From the NCBI RefSeq assembly GCF_900215205.1, contig NZ_OBDY01000041.1, forward strand, positions 1 to 64,000: DNA of 64,000 nt. Direction: 5' to 3'. The notes under the pieces are model-generated. The model made no database searches, was not told the DNA's origin, and saw only the letters and a program-made list of their open reading frames with translations. Origin of the DNA: Paractinoplanes atraurantiacus (GTDB taxonomy: Bacteria; Actinomycetota; Actinomycetes; Mycobacteriales; Micromonosporaceae). This document shows positions 27,164 to 35,489 of this stretch, piece after piece. The stretch's first letter is position 1. Each line of letters opens with the position of its first letter. The translations under genes and the position numbers were made by a program.

Positions 27164-28363
27164 ATGACTGACACGCAGGCGCGACCGACCGTGCTGCTCG
27201 TGGACGACGAGTCCACCATCCTGGAGACGCTGGCCCTGCAGCTGCGCCGGGACCACAAGGTCCTGGTCGCCGAGAGCGGCGCCGAAGCGCTGCGCCTGCT
27301 GGCCGAGAACGGCCCGGTCGCCGCGGTCATCAGCGACCTGCGCATGCCGGAGATGGACGGCGTCGAGCTGCTCCGCCGCATCCAGGTCGAATATCCGGAC
27401 ACCACGCGCGTGCTGCACACCGCGCAGAGCGACCTCAACTCGGCGATCGCCGCGATCAACGACGGCGGCGTCTACCGCTACCTCGCGAAGCCGGTCCGGA
27501 CCGACGACCTGCGCTCGACCGTGCAGGAGGCGGTGGAGCTGCACGGCCGCTCGACCGCCGACCGCCAGCTGCTCGACAAGACCCTCAAGAGCAGCCTGGA
27601 GGCGCTCTTCGGCTGTCTGGAGCTGGCCAGCCCGCTCGCCTTCGCCCGCGGCGGCCGCATCCGGACCCTCGTCGGCGAGCTCTGCCGCGGCATGCAGCTC
27701 GAGGCGCTCTGGGAGATCGAGGTCGCCGCGATGGCGTCTCAGCTGGGCGCGGTCACCCTGCCCCCGAGCGTGCTGACCAAGCTCGACAAGGGCATGCCCT
27801 GCACCTCCGACGAGCAGGTCATGATCGACCACATGCCCGAGGTCGCGGTGCAGCTGCTCAAGAACATCCCGATGCTCGAGGACGTGATCCAGATCGTCCT
27901 GGGGCTGAGCAGGAAGCCGCCGCGCAACCCCAGCCCGCTGGTCGAGGCCGCGATCGCCGTGGTGCGCACCGCCATCGACTACGAGACGCTGGAGAGCCGC
28001 GGGCTCGAGGTGGACAGCGCGATCGCCGTGCTCGAATGCCGCGAGGACAGCGCCATGCCCGTGCTCGCCGCGCTGCGCGAGCTCAAGGGCGTCGTGCACG
28101 TGGCCGAGAAGGTCCGCGGCCTGCGCGTGGTCGACCTCGAGGTCAACATGCGGGTGGCCGAGGACATCGTCGCGGTCAACGGCCTGGTCCTGATCGGCCG
28201 CGGCATGCTCGTCACCGAGCTGCTGCTGGACCGGCTCACCAACTTCGCCCGCACCATCGAGATCGTCGAGCCGGTGCTCGCCATCCCGGGCGGCCGCCGC
28301 TTCGACGCCGACATGCTTCTGCCCGAGCCGGAGCCGCGCCCGGCCCTCGAAGTGGCCCGCTAG
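27164..28363 (+). CDS. Response regulator with degenerate HD-GYP-like output domain
   Basis: 399 residues. The receiver (about 9-125) has VDDEST, phosphoacceptor Asp in VISDLRMPEMDG and Lys in LAKPVRT. The remainder has the length and helix pattern of an RpfG-type HD-GYP c-di-GMP phosphodiesterase, but the expected HD pair is replaced by AAMASQLGAVTLPPS, and where H-x-P and GYP motifs belong it reads DHMPEVAVQLLKNIP and GLSRKPPRNPSPL. So it is predicted to lack the metal site and to act by binding rather than hydrolysis. The ATG at 27164 is chosen as the natural receiver start. Confidence 0.82.
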   Translation: MTDTQARPTVLLVDDESTILETLALQLRRDHKVLVAESGAEALRLLAENGPVAAVISDLRMPEMDGVELLRRIQVEYPDTTRVLHTAQSDLNSAIAAINDGGVYRYLAKPVRTDDLRSTVQEAVELHGRSTADRQLLDKTLKSSLEALFGCLELASPLAFARGGRIRTLVGELCRGMQLEALWEIEVAAMASQLGAVTLPPSVLTKLDKGMPCTSDEQVMIDHMPEVAVQLLKNIPMLEDVIQIVLGLSRKPPRNPSPLVEAAIAVVRTAIDYETLESRGLEVDSAIAVLECREDSAMPVLAALRELKGVVHVAEKVRGLRVVDLEVNMRVAEDIVAVNGLVLIGRGMLVTELLLDRLTNFARTIEIVEPVLAIPGGRRFDADMLLPEPEPRPALEVAR

Positions 28364-28737
28364 GAGCTTTCCAGCTCGGCCGCGTACCGCTCCAGGACCT
28401 CGAAGGCGAGGGCCTGCTCGGCGGCGACGCGGCCGAGCGTCACGTCGGGGTCGCAGACGTAGCCCTCCCGGGCCGAGCTCTCGACCTCGGCCAGGATCGC
28501 GGCCAGGGTGCCGGCGCCGATGTTCGCCGCCGAGCCCTTCATCGTGTGCGCGTGATCGCGCAGCTCCGAGACCTCGCCGCCGCGCAGCAGCTCGCCGAGC
28601 CGGTCCACCGCCCCTGGCGTCTTCGCCAGGAACGAGCGGATGAGCCGGCTCATCAGCGCGCGCTCCGCCTCACCGGGCTCGCCACCGGCGATGTCCCGCA
28701 TCCGGTCACGGACCTCGTCCTCCCGGCTTCGCTCCAT
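28360..28737 (-). CDS. Stand-alone HPt phosphotransfer protein
   Basis: 125 residues with the HPt four-helix pattern and the active site HAHTMKGSAANIGA, the first or second His being the phosphorylated one (HPt consensus H-x-L/M-K-G-S). HPt proteins pass phosphate between receivers in a multi-step relay. It overlaps the end of the preceding receiver gene by four bases, on the opposite strand. The hybrid kinase at 22.3-24.2 kb and two free receivers nearby give all the parts of a relay. Start at the ATG at 28737. Confidence 0.88.
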   Translation of the reverse strand: MERSREDEVRDRMRDIAGGEPGEAERALMSRLIRSFLAKTPGAVDRLGELLRGGEVSELRDHAHTMKGSAANIGAGTLAAILAEVESSAREGYVCDPDVTLGRVAAEQALAFEVLERYAAELESS

Positions 28738-28779
28738 GTGTCCAATCCTGCTGGCTGACGGCCGGAGAGGTGCCCGGTC

Positions 28780-31095
28780 GTGGAAAGTCCTATGGTTTCG
28801 TCTGCCCCCGCCGATTCTTCCCAGGTGGCCACCGACACCCGTACGCCGATCCGCTACGTCGTCGCGGCGGTCACCATCACCCTGCTGGGCGCGCTCTGGT
28901 TCGTGACCCGGCCCGGCCCGGACGCCGTGGCGTACGTCTTCATGCCCGCCGGAGGCGTCGCCGGCATCCTGGCCATCCTGTCCCTCATGCGCGGGCGCAG
29001 CCTGGACCCGGTCACCAAGCGCTTCTGGCGGCACATCCTGGCCGGCATGAGCGTGCTCAGCGTCGGCTATCTCATCCTGGCCGTGGTCGCCTTCGGCACC
29101 TCGCCCCGGCTGCCCGACATCCCGCTGCCCGCCGCCGCCCTCGCCGGCATCGGCATGCTCACCGCCATGTGGGGCGTCATGCGGGTACCGCTGGGCAACA
29201 CCGGCCCCGGCGCCCGCCGCCGTCAGCTGATCGACCGCACGATCGCCTTCGTCGGCGTCGGCACGCTGCTCTGGACCTTCGGCCTGGCCCCGATGATCAC
29301 CGCCTCCGACGGCTGGAGCGCGCAGTCCACCGCGCTGATCGGCATCTCCTTCCTGCTCGGCCTCGGCGGCATCACCAAGGTCTCGTACATCGACGGCGGA
29401 CCGGTCGACCGCAGCGCGATCCGGCTGATCGCCGCGACCGCGCTGACCGGCGTCGGCGTCGCCCTGCTGTCGCTGGGCGGCGACGACAGCGTGCTGCTGG
29501 CCCAGTCGATCGTCATGCCGGTCACGCACATCTTCGTGGCGACCGCCGCGTACCGTCAGTCGATTTCCACCGGCGCCCCCACCCGCCGCTCCGGCACCTT
29601 CCTGCCCTACCTGGCCCTGGCCGCGGCCGACGCGTCCCTGCTCTCCCTGCTGTGGCACGGTCGCGGCTGGACCGCGAGCGTGGTCGTGGTGGCCACCGTG
29701 CTGCTCACCGCCCTGGTCGCCGTGCGCCAGATGATGGCGCTGCGCGAGAACGGCCGCCTGTTGCGGGCCCAGCGGGCCTCCGAGGACCGCCTGCGCCACG
29801 AGGCCACCCACGACGGGCTCACCGGGCTCGGCAACCGGGGTCTGTTCCGTACGCGGGTGGCCGGCGCCCTGGAGCAGCGGGACACCACCGTGCTCCTGGT
29901 CGACCTCGACGACTTCAAGACGGTCAACGACTCGCTCGGCCACGACGTGGGCGACCAGCTCCTGATCGCGGTGGCCGGCGCGCTCAGCGCCGCCGTCGGC
30001 CCGGACGGCCTGCCGGTCCGGCTCGCCGGCGACGAGTTCGCCGTGCTGCTGTGCCCCGGCACCGACGGCGAGACCGTGGCCCGGCGGGTGCTCGACGAGT
30101 TCGCGAAGCCGCTGAGCGAGCACCGCCTGCTGGTGCACGCCAGCATCGGCATCGCCACCGGCGGCGCCGGCGAAGGCCTCGACCCGCTGCTGCGGCACGC
30201 CGACGTCGCCATGTACGCGGCCAAGCAGCGCGGCAAGGGCAACTGGGTCCGCTACCACGACGGCATGGAACAGCCGGTCCTCGCGCACGCCCAGATCGGC
30301 GGCGAGCTGCGCCGCGCCCTGGACGCCGGCGAGTTCCGGGTGCACTACCAGCCGCTGGTCGAGCTGGCCACGGGCCGGATCATCGGCGTCGAGCCGCTGG
30401 TGCGCTGGCAGCACCCGGACCGCGGCCTGGTGCCGCCGGGCGAGTTCATCCCGGCCGCCGAGGGCACCGGGCTGATCGTGCCGCTGGGCCGCTTCGTGCT
30501 GCGCGAGTCGTGCCGGCAGGCCGCCGCCTGGCTGGCCGAGTTCGGGCCCGACTGCATGCAGAAGCTCGGCCCCAACGTGTCCGTACGGCAGCTGCACGAC
30601 CCGGATTTCGTGGCCGACGTGCGGGCGGCGCTGGCCGACACGGGCCTGCCCCACGACCGGCTGGTGCTGGAGCTGACCGAGTCGGCCGTGCTGCGCGGCC
30701 CGCAGGTCTCCCGCACGCTGCGCGAGCTGCACGAGATGGGCGTACGGCTGGCCCTCGACGACTTCGGCACCGGCGAGTCGTCGCTGAGCCTGCTGCGCTC
30801 GTTCCCGGCGTCGATCATCAAGCTCGACAAGTCGTTCGTCGACGGCATCGAACTCGACGAGATGGGAACTCCGGAGGCGGAGGCCCGGCAGGCGGTGGCC
30901 CGCGCGGTCATCCAGCTGGCCGGGGCGCTCGGCCTGGACACGGTGGCCGAGGGCATCGAGAACCAGGAGCAGGCCGACCGGCTGCGGAGCCTCGGATACA
31001 CGCTCGGTCAGGGCTATCACCTGGCCCGCCCGATGCCGGCCGAGGCCATGACGCGCTTGCTCGCCGGCCGGGTGGAGCTGGCCGCCGCGGCCTAG
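28780..31095 (+). CDS. Membrane GGDEF-EAL protein (c-di-GMP turnover)
   Basis: 771 residues. About eight to ten hydrophobic helices (residues 25-320) form an MHYT/MASE-like sensor, followed by a GGDEF domain (about 345-505) whose active loop reads LAGDEFAVLL, so the first Gly is Ala, and an EAL domain (about 515-765) with EPLVRW in place of EALVRW, NVSVRQL, LELTESAV, DDFGTGESSLS and IKLDKSFV. Most EAL catalytic residues are kept, so phosphodiesterase activity is likely; AGDEF variants may still work as cyclases. Start GTG at 28780, ten bases after GGAGAGG. Confidence 0.93.
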   Translation: MESPMVSSAPADSSQVATDTRTPIRYVVAAVTITLLGALWFVTRPGPDAVAYVFMPAGGVAGILAILSLMRGRSLDPVTKRFWRHILAGMSVLSVGYLILAVVAFGTSPRLPDIPLPAAALAGIGMLTAMWGVMRVPLGNTGPGARRRQLIDRTIAFVGVGTLLWTFGLAPMITASDGWSAQSTALIGISFLLGLGGITKVSYIDGGPVDRSAIRLIAATALTGVGVALLSLGGDDSVLLAQSIVMPVTHIFVATAAYRQSISTGAPTRRSGTFLPYLALAAADASLLSLLWHGRGWTASVVVVATVLLTALVAVRQMMALRENGRLLRAQRASEDRLRHEATHDGLTGLGNRGLFRTRVAGALEQRDTTVLLVDLDDFKTVNDSLGHDVGDQLLIAVAGALSAAVGPDGLPVRLAGDEFAVLLCPGTDGETVARRVLDEFAKPLSEHRLLVHASIGIATGGAGEGLDPLLRHADVAMYAAKQRGKGNWVRYHDGMEQPVLAHAQIGGELRRALDAGEFRVHYQPLVELATGRIIGVEPLVRWQHPDRGLVPPGEFIPAAEGTGLIVPLGRFVLRESCRQAAAWLAEFGPDCMQKLGPNVSVRQLHDPDFVADVRAALADTGLPHDRLVLELTESAVLRGPQVSRTLRELHEMGVRLALDDFGTGESSLSLLRSFPASIIKLDKSFVDGIELDEMGTPEAEARQAVARAVIQLAGALGLDTVAEGIENQEQADRLRSLGYTLGQGYHLARPMPAEAMTRLLAGRVELAAAA

Positions 31096-31115
31096 AGGGG
31101 GCTTAATGTACGGCG

Positions 31116-31607
31116 ATGGACACCGCGCGTTCCTTGCAGGCTCGGCTCGCCGATCTGCGCTTCACCGACCTGAGCACCGACCAGGCGACGGCCCGGATCA
31201 TCGAGGCGATCGTGCAATGGGCGTCGTCGGCCGGATGGCGGGTCTACCGGCGGGCGCCCAGCGTCTTCCCGCTGCCGCCGCCGTTGAAGGGCAACTCGGT
31301 GCTGGACGTGGCCTGCGCCCGCCCGTCGGCGGCGCCCGTCGCGATCGAGGTCGACCGCCTCGACCGGCCCCGCACGGTGGACAAGCTGCTGGCCGAGGCG
31401 GCGGCCGGGCGGGAAGCGATCTGGGTCCGCTGGGGCGCCGGGCCGTTCACCCCGCCGCCGCTGCCGGTGCACATGGTGACCCGCCCGGCGGTCCGCAAGT
31501 CCGGCGCCTGGTCCACCGAGGCCTCGCTCCCGCCGCCGCCGCACTCGGCCGCCGCCATCGAACCGTCCGACCCGGCCGAGCTACCAGGAATGGGGACCGA
31601 CCAGTGA
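31116..31607 (+). CDS. Hypothetical protein with PD-(D/E)xK-like pattern
   Basis: 163 residues. After an N-terminal helical part the core reads SVLDVACARPSAAPVAIEVD, then KLLAEAAAGREAIWVRWG. The order D, then AIEVD, then a Lys and a following beta strand with VRWG is what one expects of a small restriction-endonuclease fold, but this is inference. A Pro-rich tail follows. Its stop overlaps the next gene's start (GTGA), making it first of three coupled genes. Confidence 0.65.
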   Translation: MDTARSLQARLADLRFTDLSTDQATARIIEAIVQWASSAGWRVYRRAPSVFPLPPPLKGNSVLDVACARPSAAPVAIEVDRLDRPRTVDKLLAEAAAGREAIWVRWGAGPFTPPPLPVHMVTRPAVRKSGAWSTEASLPPPPHSAAAIEPSDPAELPGMGTDQ

Positions 31608-32467
31608 CCGAGACGCCGCAACGGCGGGCGTGGCGCGTGACCGAGCCGATCCACGCCATGATCTATTTCGTTCCCGAGGCCCCCGAACGGTACGCCGAGC
31701 TCGGTGTCGGCCCGATCGACGGCTATTTCGCCGCCCGCGGCGCCGTCTTCGGCCCCACCGGCCCCGAGCTGGTCACGGCCACCTTCTACAACTTCAACCC
31801 CGCGCTGGTCGCGCGCGCCCTGCCGGCGGTGTGGGACAAGACCGATCCCGCCGCCATGGTGCGGGCCCGGCTCGACGCGGCCGGCGCGGCGCTGACCCGT
31901 GGGCTCGGCGCCGAGACCCTCGCCTCGCCCGAGATGGCCGAGGCGGCCGCGCTGGCCCGGCGGGCGGCCGAGGCGGCGGCCGGGTGGCCGCAGGGGCGCC
32001 CGCTGTTCGCCGCCCATCTCGGCCTGGACTGGCCCGGCGAGCCGCATCTGGTGCTCTGGCACGCGCAGATGCTGCTGCGCGAGTTCCGCGGCGACGGGCA
32101 CGTGGCGGCGCTGCTGGCGGCCGGGATCAGCGGCCTCGAGGCGCTGGTGCTGCACGTCGCCTCGGGCGAGATGGACGAGCGCTTCCTGCGCCTGAGTCGC
32201 GGATGGGGCCGGGATCACTGGGCCGGTGCGGCCGATGCCCTAAGAACGAGGGGCCTGCTGGACGAAAACTCTGACGTACTCACCGAGGCGGGCCGTGTGC
32301 TCCGCGCGGAAGTGGAGGCGGTCACCGACCGGCTGGCCCAGCCGGCGTACGACGCGATCGGCAACGACGCGTGCGGACGCCTGGCCGAGCTGACCCGGCC
32401 GATGAGCCGCACATTGGTGAAGGCCGGGATGCTGAGCCCGGCGGTCTACACGGAGGGACGATCGTGA
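31604..32467 (+). CDS. SCO6745-family helix-turn-helix protein
   Basis: 287 residues, nearly all helical. It begins WRVTEPIHAMIYFVPEAPERYAELG and contains FYNFNPALVARALPAVWD and RGWGRDHWAGAADALRTRGLLDENS, where the last part is a winged-helix-like region with TEAG. These are the marks of the SCO6745 family in actinomycetes, whose biochemical role is not known; DNA binding is suggested by the C-terminal fold. Middle gene of a GTGA-coupled operon. Confidence 0.82.
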   Translation: MTETPQRRAWRVTEPIHAMIYFVPEAPERYAELGVGPIDGYFAARGAVFGPTGPELVTATFYNFNPALVARALPAVWDKTDPAAMVRARLDAAGAALTRGLGAETLASPEMAEAAALARRAAEAAAGWPQGRPLFAAHLGLDWPGEPHLVLWHAQMLLREFRGDGHVAALLAAGISGLEALVLHVASGEMDERFLRLSRGWGRDHWAGAADALRTRGLLDENSDVLTEAGRVLRAEVEAVTDRLAQPAYDAIGNDACGRLAELTRPMSRTLVKAGMLSPAVYTEGRS

Positions 32468-33246
32468 GCACGGGGGTTGTGACCGTCGGACATCCCGCCT
32501 CGTGGTGGGGGCAGTTCCAGGAAGTGTCCGAGCGTTTTGACGCCGCGACCGCGGCGGAGGGGCTCTCCGACGCGATCACGCCGAAGATCGCCTCGCCGCT
32601 GCTGCGCCGGGAGGCCGAGATCGCGGCCGAGGTGGTGGTGCGCCACCTCAACAAGCCGGCCAGCGAAGAGCTCGCCGAACGGGCCACGAAAGGCACCGAG
32701 CGGCTGGTGGCGACGGTCGAGCGTCTCAACGAGCGCTCCACCGGCGACGCCGGCACCACCGAGGCGTACGCCCTGGTCCATGCCTTGCAAGGTCGTTTCG
32801 CCGAGGCCGCGGCGGAGATCGAGCCGGTGGTCGGCACCCAGGCCCTGATGAAGGTCTTCGTGCACGCGCTGCGGCTCGAGCAGTTCGACTCGGCGCTGGC
32901 CCTGCGGCTGCTGCGCGCCGGGCAGCGGCCCGAGATGGCCGTGCGCTCCGGCCTGGCCGTCGGCAAGTACGGCTGGTGGCCGACCTGGCTGCTCAAGGTC
33001 GTCACCGAGCGGGCCATCGCCGGCACGCTCGACGCCGAGACCATCACCGCGCTCGACCAGTGCGCGTACGCCGACCTGAGCCCGGCCCAGGCCCGCATCG
33101 CCAAGCGGCTGCTGGCCGGCGACGAGCAGCTGGTCGACTCGTCCGCGCACCGCCTGGAGAACCTGGGCGAGACTTCCGCGGCGGAGAAGCTGCGCCAGAG
33201 AGACCTGACCTCGGTCGCCCTGGCGGCTCGGCTGATCACTGAGTAG
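32464..33246 (+). CDS. Hypothetical helical protein
   Basis: 260 residues, soluble, helical, not recognised. Notable parts are HPASWWGQFQEVSERFD at the start and KYGWWPTWLLKVVTER in the middle. It starts from a GTG overlapping the preceding stop (GTGA), so it is the third gene of a tightly coupled operon. It ends one base before the stop of the convergent substrate-binding protein. Confidence 0.65.
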   Translation: MSTGVVTVGHPASWWGQFQEVSERFDAATAAEGLSDAITPKIASPLLRREAEIAAEVVVRHLNKPASEELAERATKGTERLVATVERLNERSTGDAGTTEAYALVHALQGRFAEAAAEIEPVVGTQALMKVFVHALRLEQFDSALALRLLRAGQRPEMAVRSGLAVGKYGWWPTWLLKVVTERAIAGTLDAETITALDQCAYADLSPAQARIAKRLLAGDEQLVDSSAHRLENLGETSAAEKLRQRDLTSVALAARLITE

Positions 33247-34389
33247 TTATGCGCCGCCCTCGGTGAGGGTCACGGTGGCCGGCTGGAACGACGTGCCGTT
33301 GACGTCCACGCCGGCCGCCTTGGCCGCGGTGATCGCCTGGTTGATGTAGTCGTTGGTGTACGCCAGGCCCTCCGGCGCCTTGGTGAGCACGGTGTCGCCG
33401 GTCTGGTTCTTGGTGGTCATCGAGATGTCCACGGTCTGCTTCCAGGCGGCGTCGTCGATGACGCCGATGCCGCCGGCGGCCGGCCAGATCAGCTTGTTGG
33501 TCTCGTTCATCTGCCACAGCTGGTGGCTCTTGCCGAGTTTCGAACCCTTGGCCACGACCAGATCGCGGCACTTCTCGGCGTTGTCCCGGCAGAACGCCCA
33601 GCCCTTGATGGTGGCGGTCAGAAACTTCACGGTCTGCTGCTGGTACGCCGGGTCGTTGAGCTTCTCCGTGTTCGCCCAGACGGCGTCCTGGAGCATCGAC
33701 GAGCCCTCCGATTTCCAGTCGATGATCGAGAAGTCGTCGGCGGTGTACAGCTTGCCGGTCTGCGGATTCTTGGCCTCGAGCAGCTGGGCGTACTCGTTGT
33801 AGCTCATCGCCTGAGCGGCGTCGATCTCCTTCTTGAGCAGCGCCTGCATGTCGAACTGCTGCTGCACGAGGGTGACGTCCTTGCCCGGGTCGAGCCCGGC
33901 CTTGGTCATGCCGGCGAACAGCTCGTACTCGTTGCCGAAGCCCCAGTTGCCGACCTTCTTGCCCTTGAGGTCGGCCGCGGTCTTGATGCCGGAGTCCTTC
34001 CAGACGACCTGATAGGTGCCGGAGCGCCCGAAGATCTGCCCGACGTCGGTGATGCCGGCGCCCTGCTCGCGGGAGGCGAGAGCCTTGGGCACCCAGGCGA
34101 CGGCGTAGTCGGCCTTGCCCTGGGCGAGAACGGTCTGGGGAACGATGTCGACGCCGCCTTCGAGCAGTTGGACGTCGAGGCCCTGCTCCTTGTAGAAGCC
34201 CTGGTCGACGGCGGCGATGTAGCCGCCGAACTGGGCCTGGTAGAACCACTGCAGCTGAAGCTTGATGGGGGTCAGGGCGCCGCCGCTGCCGCCGGGCGCG
34301 GGGGTCGCCGAGTCGTCGGCCGTCCCGCAGCCGGCTGCCAGCAGGGCAGTCGCGGTGGCTATCGCTGTAAATATCCGAATTCGTCGCAT
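33247..34389 (-). CDS. NMT1/THI5-type ABC substrate-binding lipoprotein
   Basis: 380 residues. Signal peptide with lipobox LLAAGC (Cys21), so the mature protein is a lipid-anchored receptor outside the membrane. The body has the NMT1/SsuA-like fold: IKLQLQWFYQAQFGGYIAA, GFYKEQGLDVQLLEGG, DLKGKKVGNWGFGNEYE. These receptors capture pyrimidines, taurine, nitrate or similar compounds. It belongs to the transporter-enzyme cluster on the same strand at 34.7-40.3 kb, though a 335-base gap separates it. Neighbouring enzymes point to a pyrimidine, hydantoin or ureide ligand. Confidence 0.9.
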   Translation of the reverse strand: MRRIRIFTAIATATALLAAGCGTADDSATPAPGGSGGALTPIKLQLQWFYQAQFGGYIAAVDQGFYKEQGLDVQLLEGGVDIVPQTVLAQGKADYAVAWVPKALASREQGAGITDVGQIFGRSGTYQVVWKDSGIKTAADLKGKKVGNWGFGNEYELFAGMTKAGLDPGKDVTLVQQQFDMQALLKKEIDAAQAMSYNEYAQLLEAKNPQTGKLYTADDFSIIDWKSEGSSMLQDAVWANTEKLNDPAYQQQTVKFLTATIKGWAFCRDNAEKCRDLVVAKGSKLGKSHQLWQMNETNKLIWPAAGGIGVIDDAAWKQTVDISMTTKNQTGDTVLTKAPEGLAYTNDYINQAITAAKAAGVDVNGTSFQPATVTLTEGGA

Positions 34390-34724
34390 GGATACCTCCG
34401 AAGTTGGCGTTTCGCGTGTCGGTTATCCACAGGCCTTCCGCGGGATTTCGTGGATTGCGGGAGGATGGCTCTGTTGGATGGGGGTCCCCCTGGGAGGGCG
34501 GGCCCTGGTTTGGCGGTTCCGGGGTGTTTTGTCGTACGCCGCGGCCAGCGTGCGGGGCGCGCTAGGTGCGGCGGGTGCGGCTTGCTTCGGCGTATGGCGC
34601 GGTCTGCGTGCGGAAGTTGCGGCTTGTTTTGTCGTACGGCGCGGTCTGCGGGCGGCGGCGGTCTGCGTGCGGCGGGTGCGGCATTCTTCGTTGTGCGGCG
34701 CGTTCTGCGTGCGGCGGCGGTCGG
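34390..34724. other. Non-coding gap between transporter genes
   Basis: No supported gene. About two thirds is taken up by degenerate tandem repeats (34524-34726). The part just upstream of the lipoprotein gene (34390-34500) probably holds its own promoter. The gap breaks an otherwise tightly overlapped transporter operon. Confidence 0.6.
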
Positions 34725-34726
34725 TC
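34524..34726. repeat. Degenerate direct repeats of about 43-58 bp
   Basis: Three to four imperfect copies can be lined up on TGCGGCTTG(C/T)TTyG followed by TACGGCGCGGTCTGCGTGCGG-like runs, with first copies at about 34577 and 34618 and a third starting near 34676. Copies share GGCGCG(G)TCTGCGTGCGG and differ by small insertions. They sit between the permease stop and the substrate-binding protein start and end at the permease stop codon. Confidence 0.65.
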
Positions 34727-35489
34727 AGGCGATGAGGCGGGTTCGCCAGGGCATGGTCAGGCGTTCCAGCAGGAGCGTGGTCAGGTAGAAGACGAGGCCC
34801 AGCAGGCAGGCGCCGACCACGAAGGCCCAAGCTCGGGGGTACGCGGTGAAGGCCGCCGCGCTGGTGATCCGTGAGCCCAGGCCGGTCTGCAAGCCGCCGA
34901 AGTACTCGGCGACCACGGCGGCGATGACGGCCAGCGACGACGCCTGGCGCAGGCCGGTGAAGACGTAGGGGAGGGCGCCGGGCAGGCGGACCTTGCGGGC
35001 GAAAGTCCAACCGCTGGCGGCGTACGTGTGCATGAGCTCCCGGTGGATCGGGTCCACCTCGCGCAGGCCGCGCAGCGTGTTCACGAAGACCGGGAAGAAC
35101 ACGATGATGGCGGTGACGAGCCGGCGCGGGATGCTGCTCGTCGACTCGAACATGTTGTTGAGGATCGGGGCCAGGGCGATGATCGGCAGTGCGTTGAGCA
35201 CGGCCGCGAACGGGATGGAGACCTCGGTCAAGGGTTTGAAGCGGCTGGCCACCATGGCCGCCAGCACGCCCAGCACGGCGCCGGCGGCCAGGCCGATCAG
35301 CGCGTTCGTGCCGCTGGCCAGGGCGGCCTCCCACACGTTCTGCCGCTGGGCGACCAGCTCGCGCCAGATGGCCGACGGTGCGGGCAGGATGAACGGCGCG
35401 ACCCGGCCCAGCGACACCGTCAGCTCCCACGCCACGATCGCCAGGACGCCGACGACGACGGGCGGGAGAATGCTGCGGGCCCACTTCAT
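34725..35489 (-). CDS. ABC transporter permease (SsuC/TauC-like)
   Basis: 254 residues, about six membrane helices. Carries the binding-protein-dependent permease loop (ELMHTYAASGWTFARKVRLPGALPYVFTGLR, the EAA-like loop, given in short here) that contacts the ATPase. The ATG at 35489 overlaps the stop of the ATPase gene by four bases. It is the second of two different permeases around one ATPase, so the channel is probably a heterodimer, as usual for NMT1-dependent importers. Confidence 0.92.
   Translation of the reverse strand: MKWARSILPPVVVGVLAIVAWELTVSLGRVAPFILPAPSAIWRELVAQRQNVWEAALASGTNALIGLAAGAVLGVLAAMVASRFKPLTEVSIPFAAVLNALPIIALAPILNNMFESTSSIPRRLVTAIIVFFPVFVNTLRGLREVDPIHRELMHTYAASGWTFARKVRLPGALPYVFTGLRQASSLAVIAAVVAEYFGGLQTGLGSRITSAAAFTAYPRAWAFVVGACLLGLVFYLTTLLLERLTMPWRTRLIA

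Noticed and set aside
28738-31020. Extension of the HPt gene by some 760 codons through the GGDEF-EAL gene on the other strand
   Set aside because: Only the last 125 residues look like a protein (HPt). The rest mirrors the GGDEF-EAL gene.
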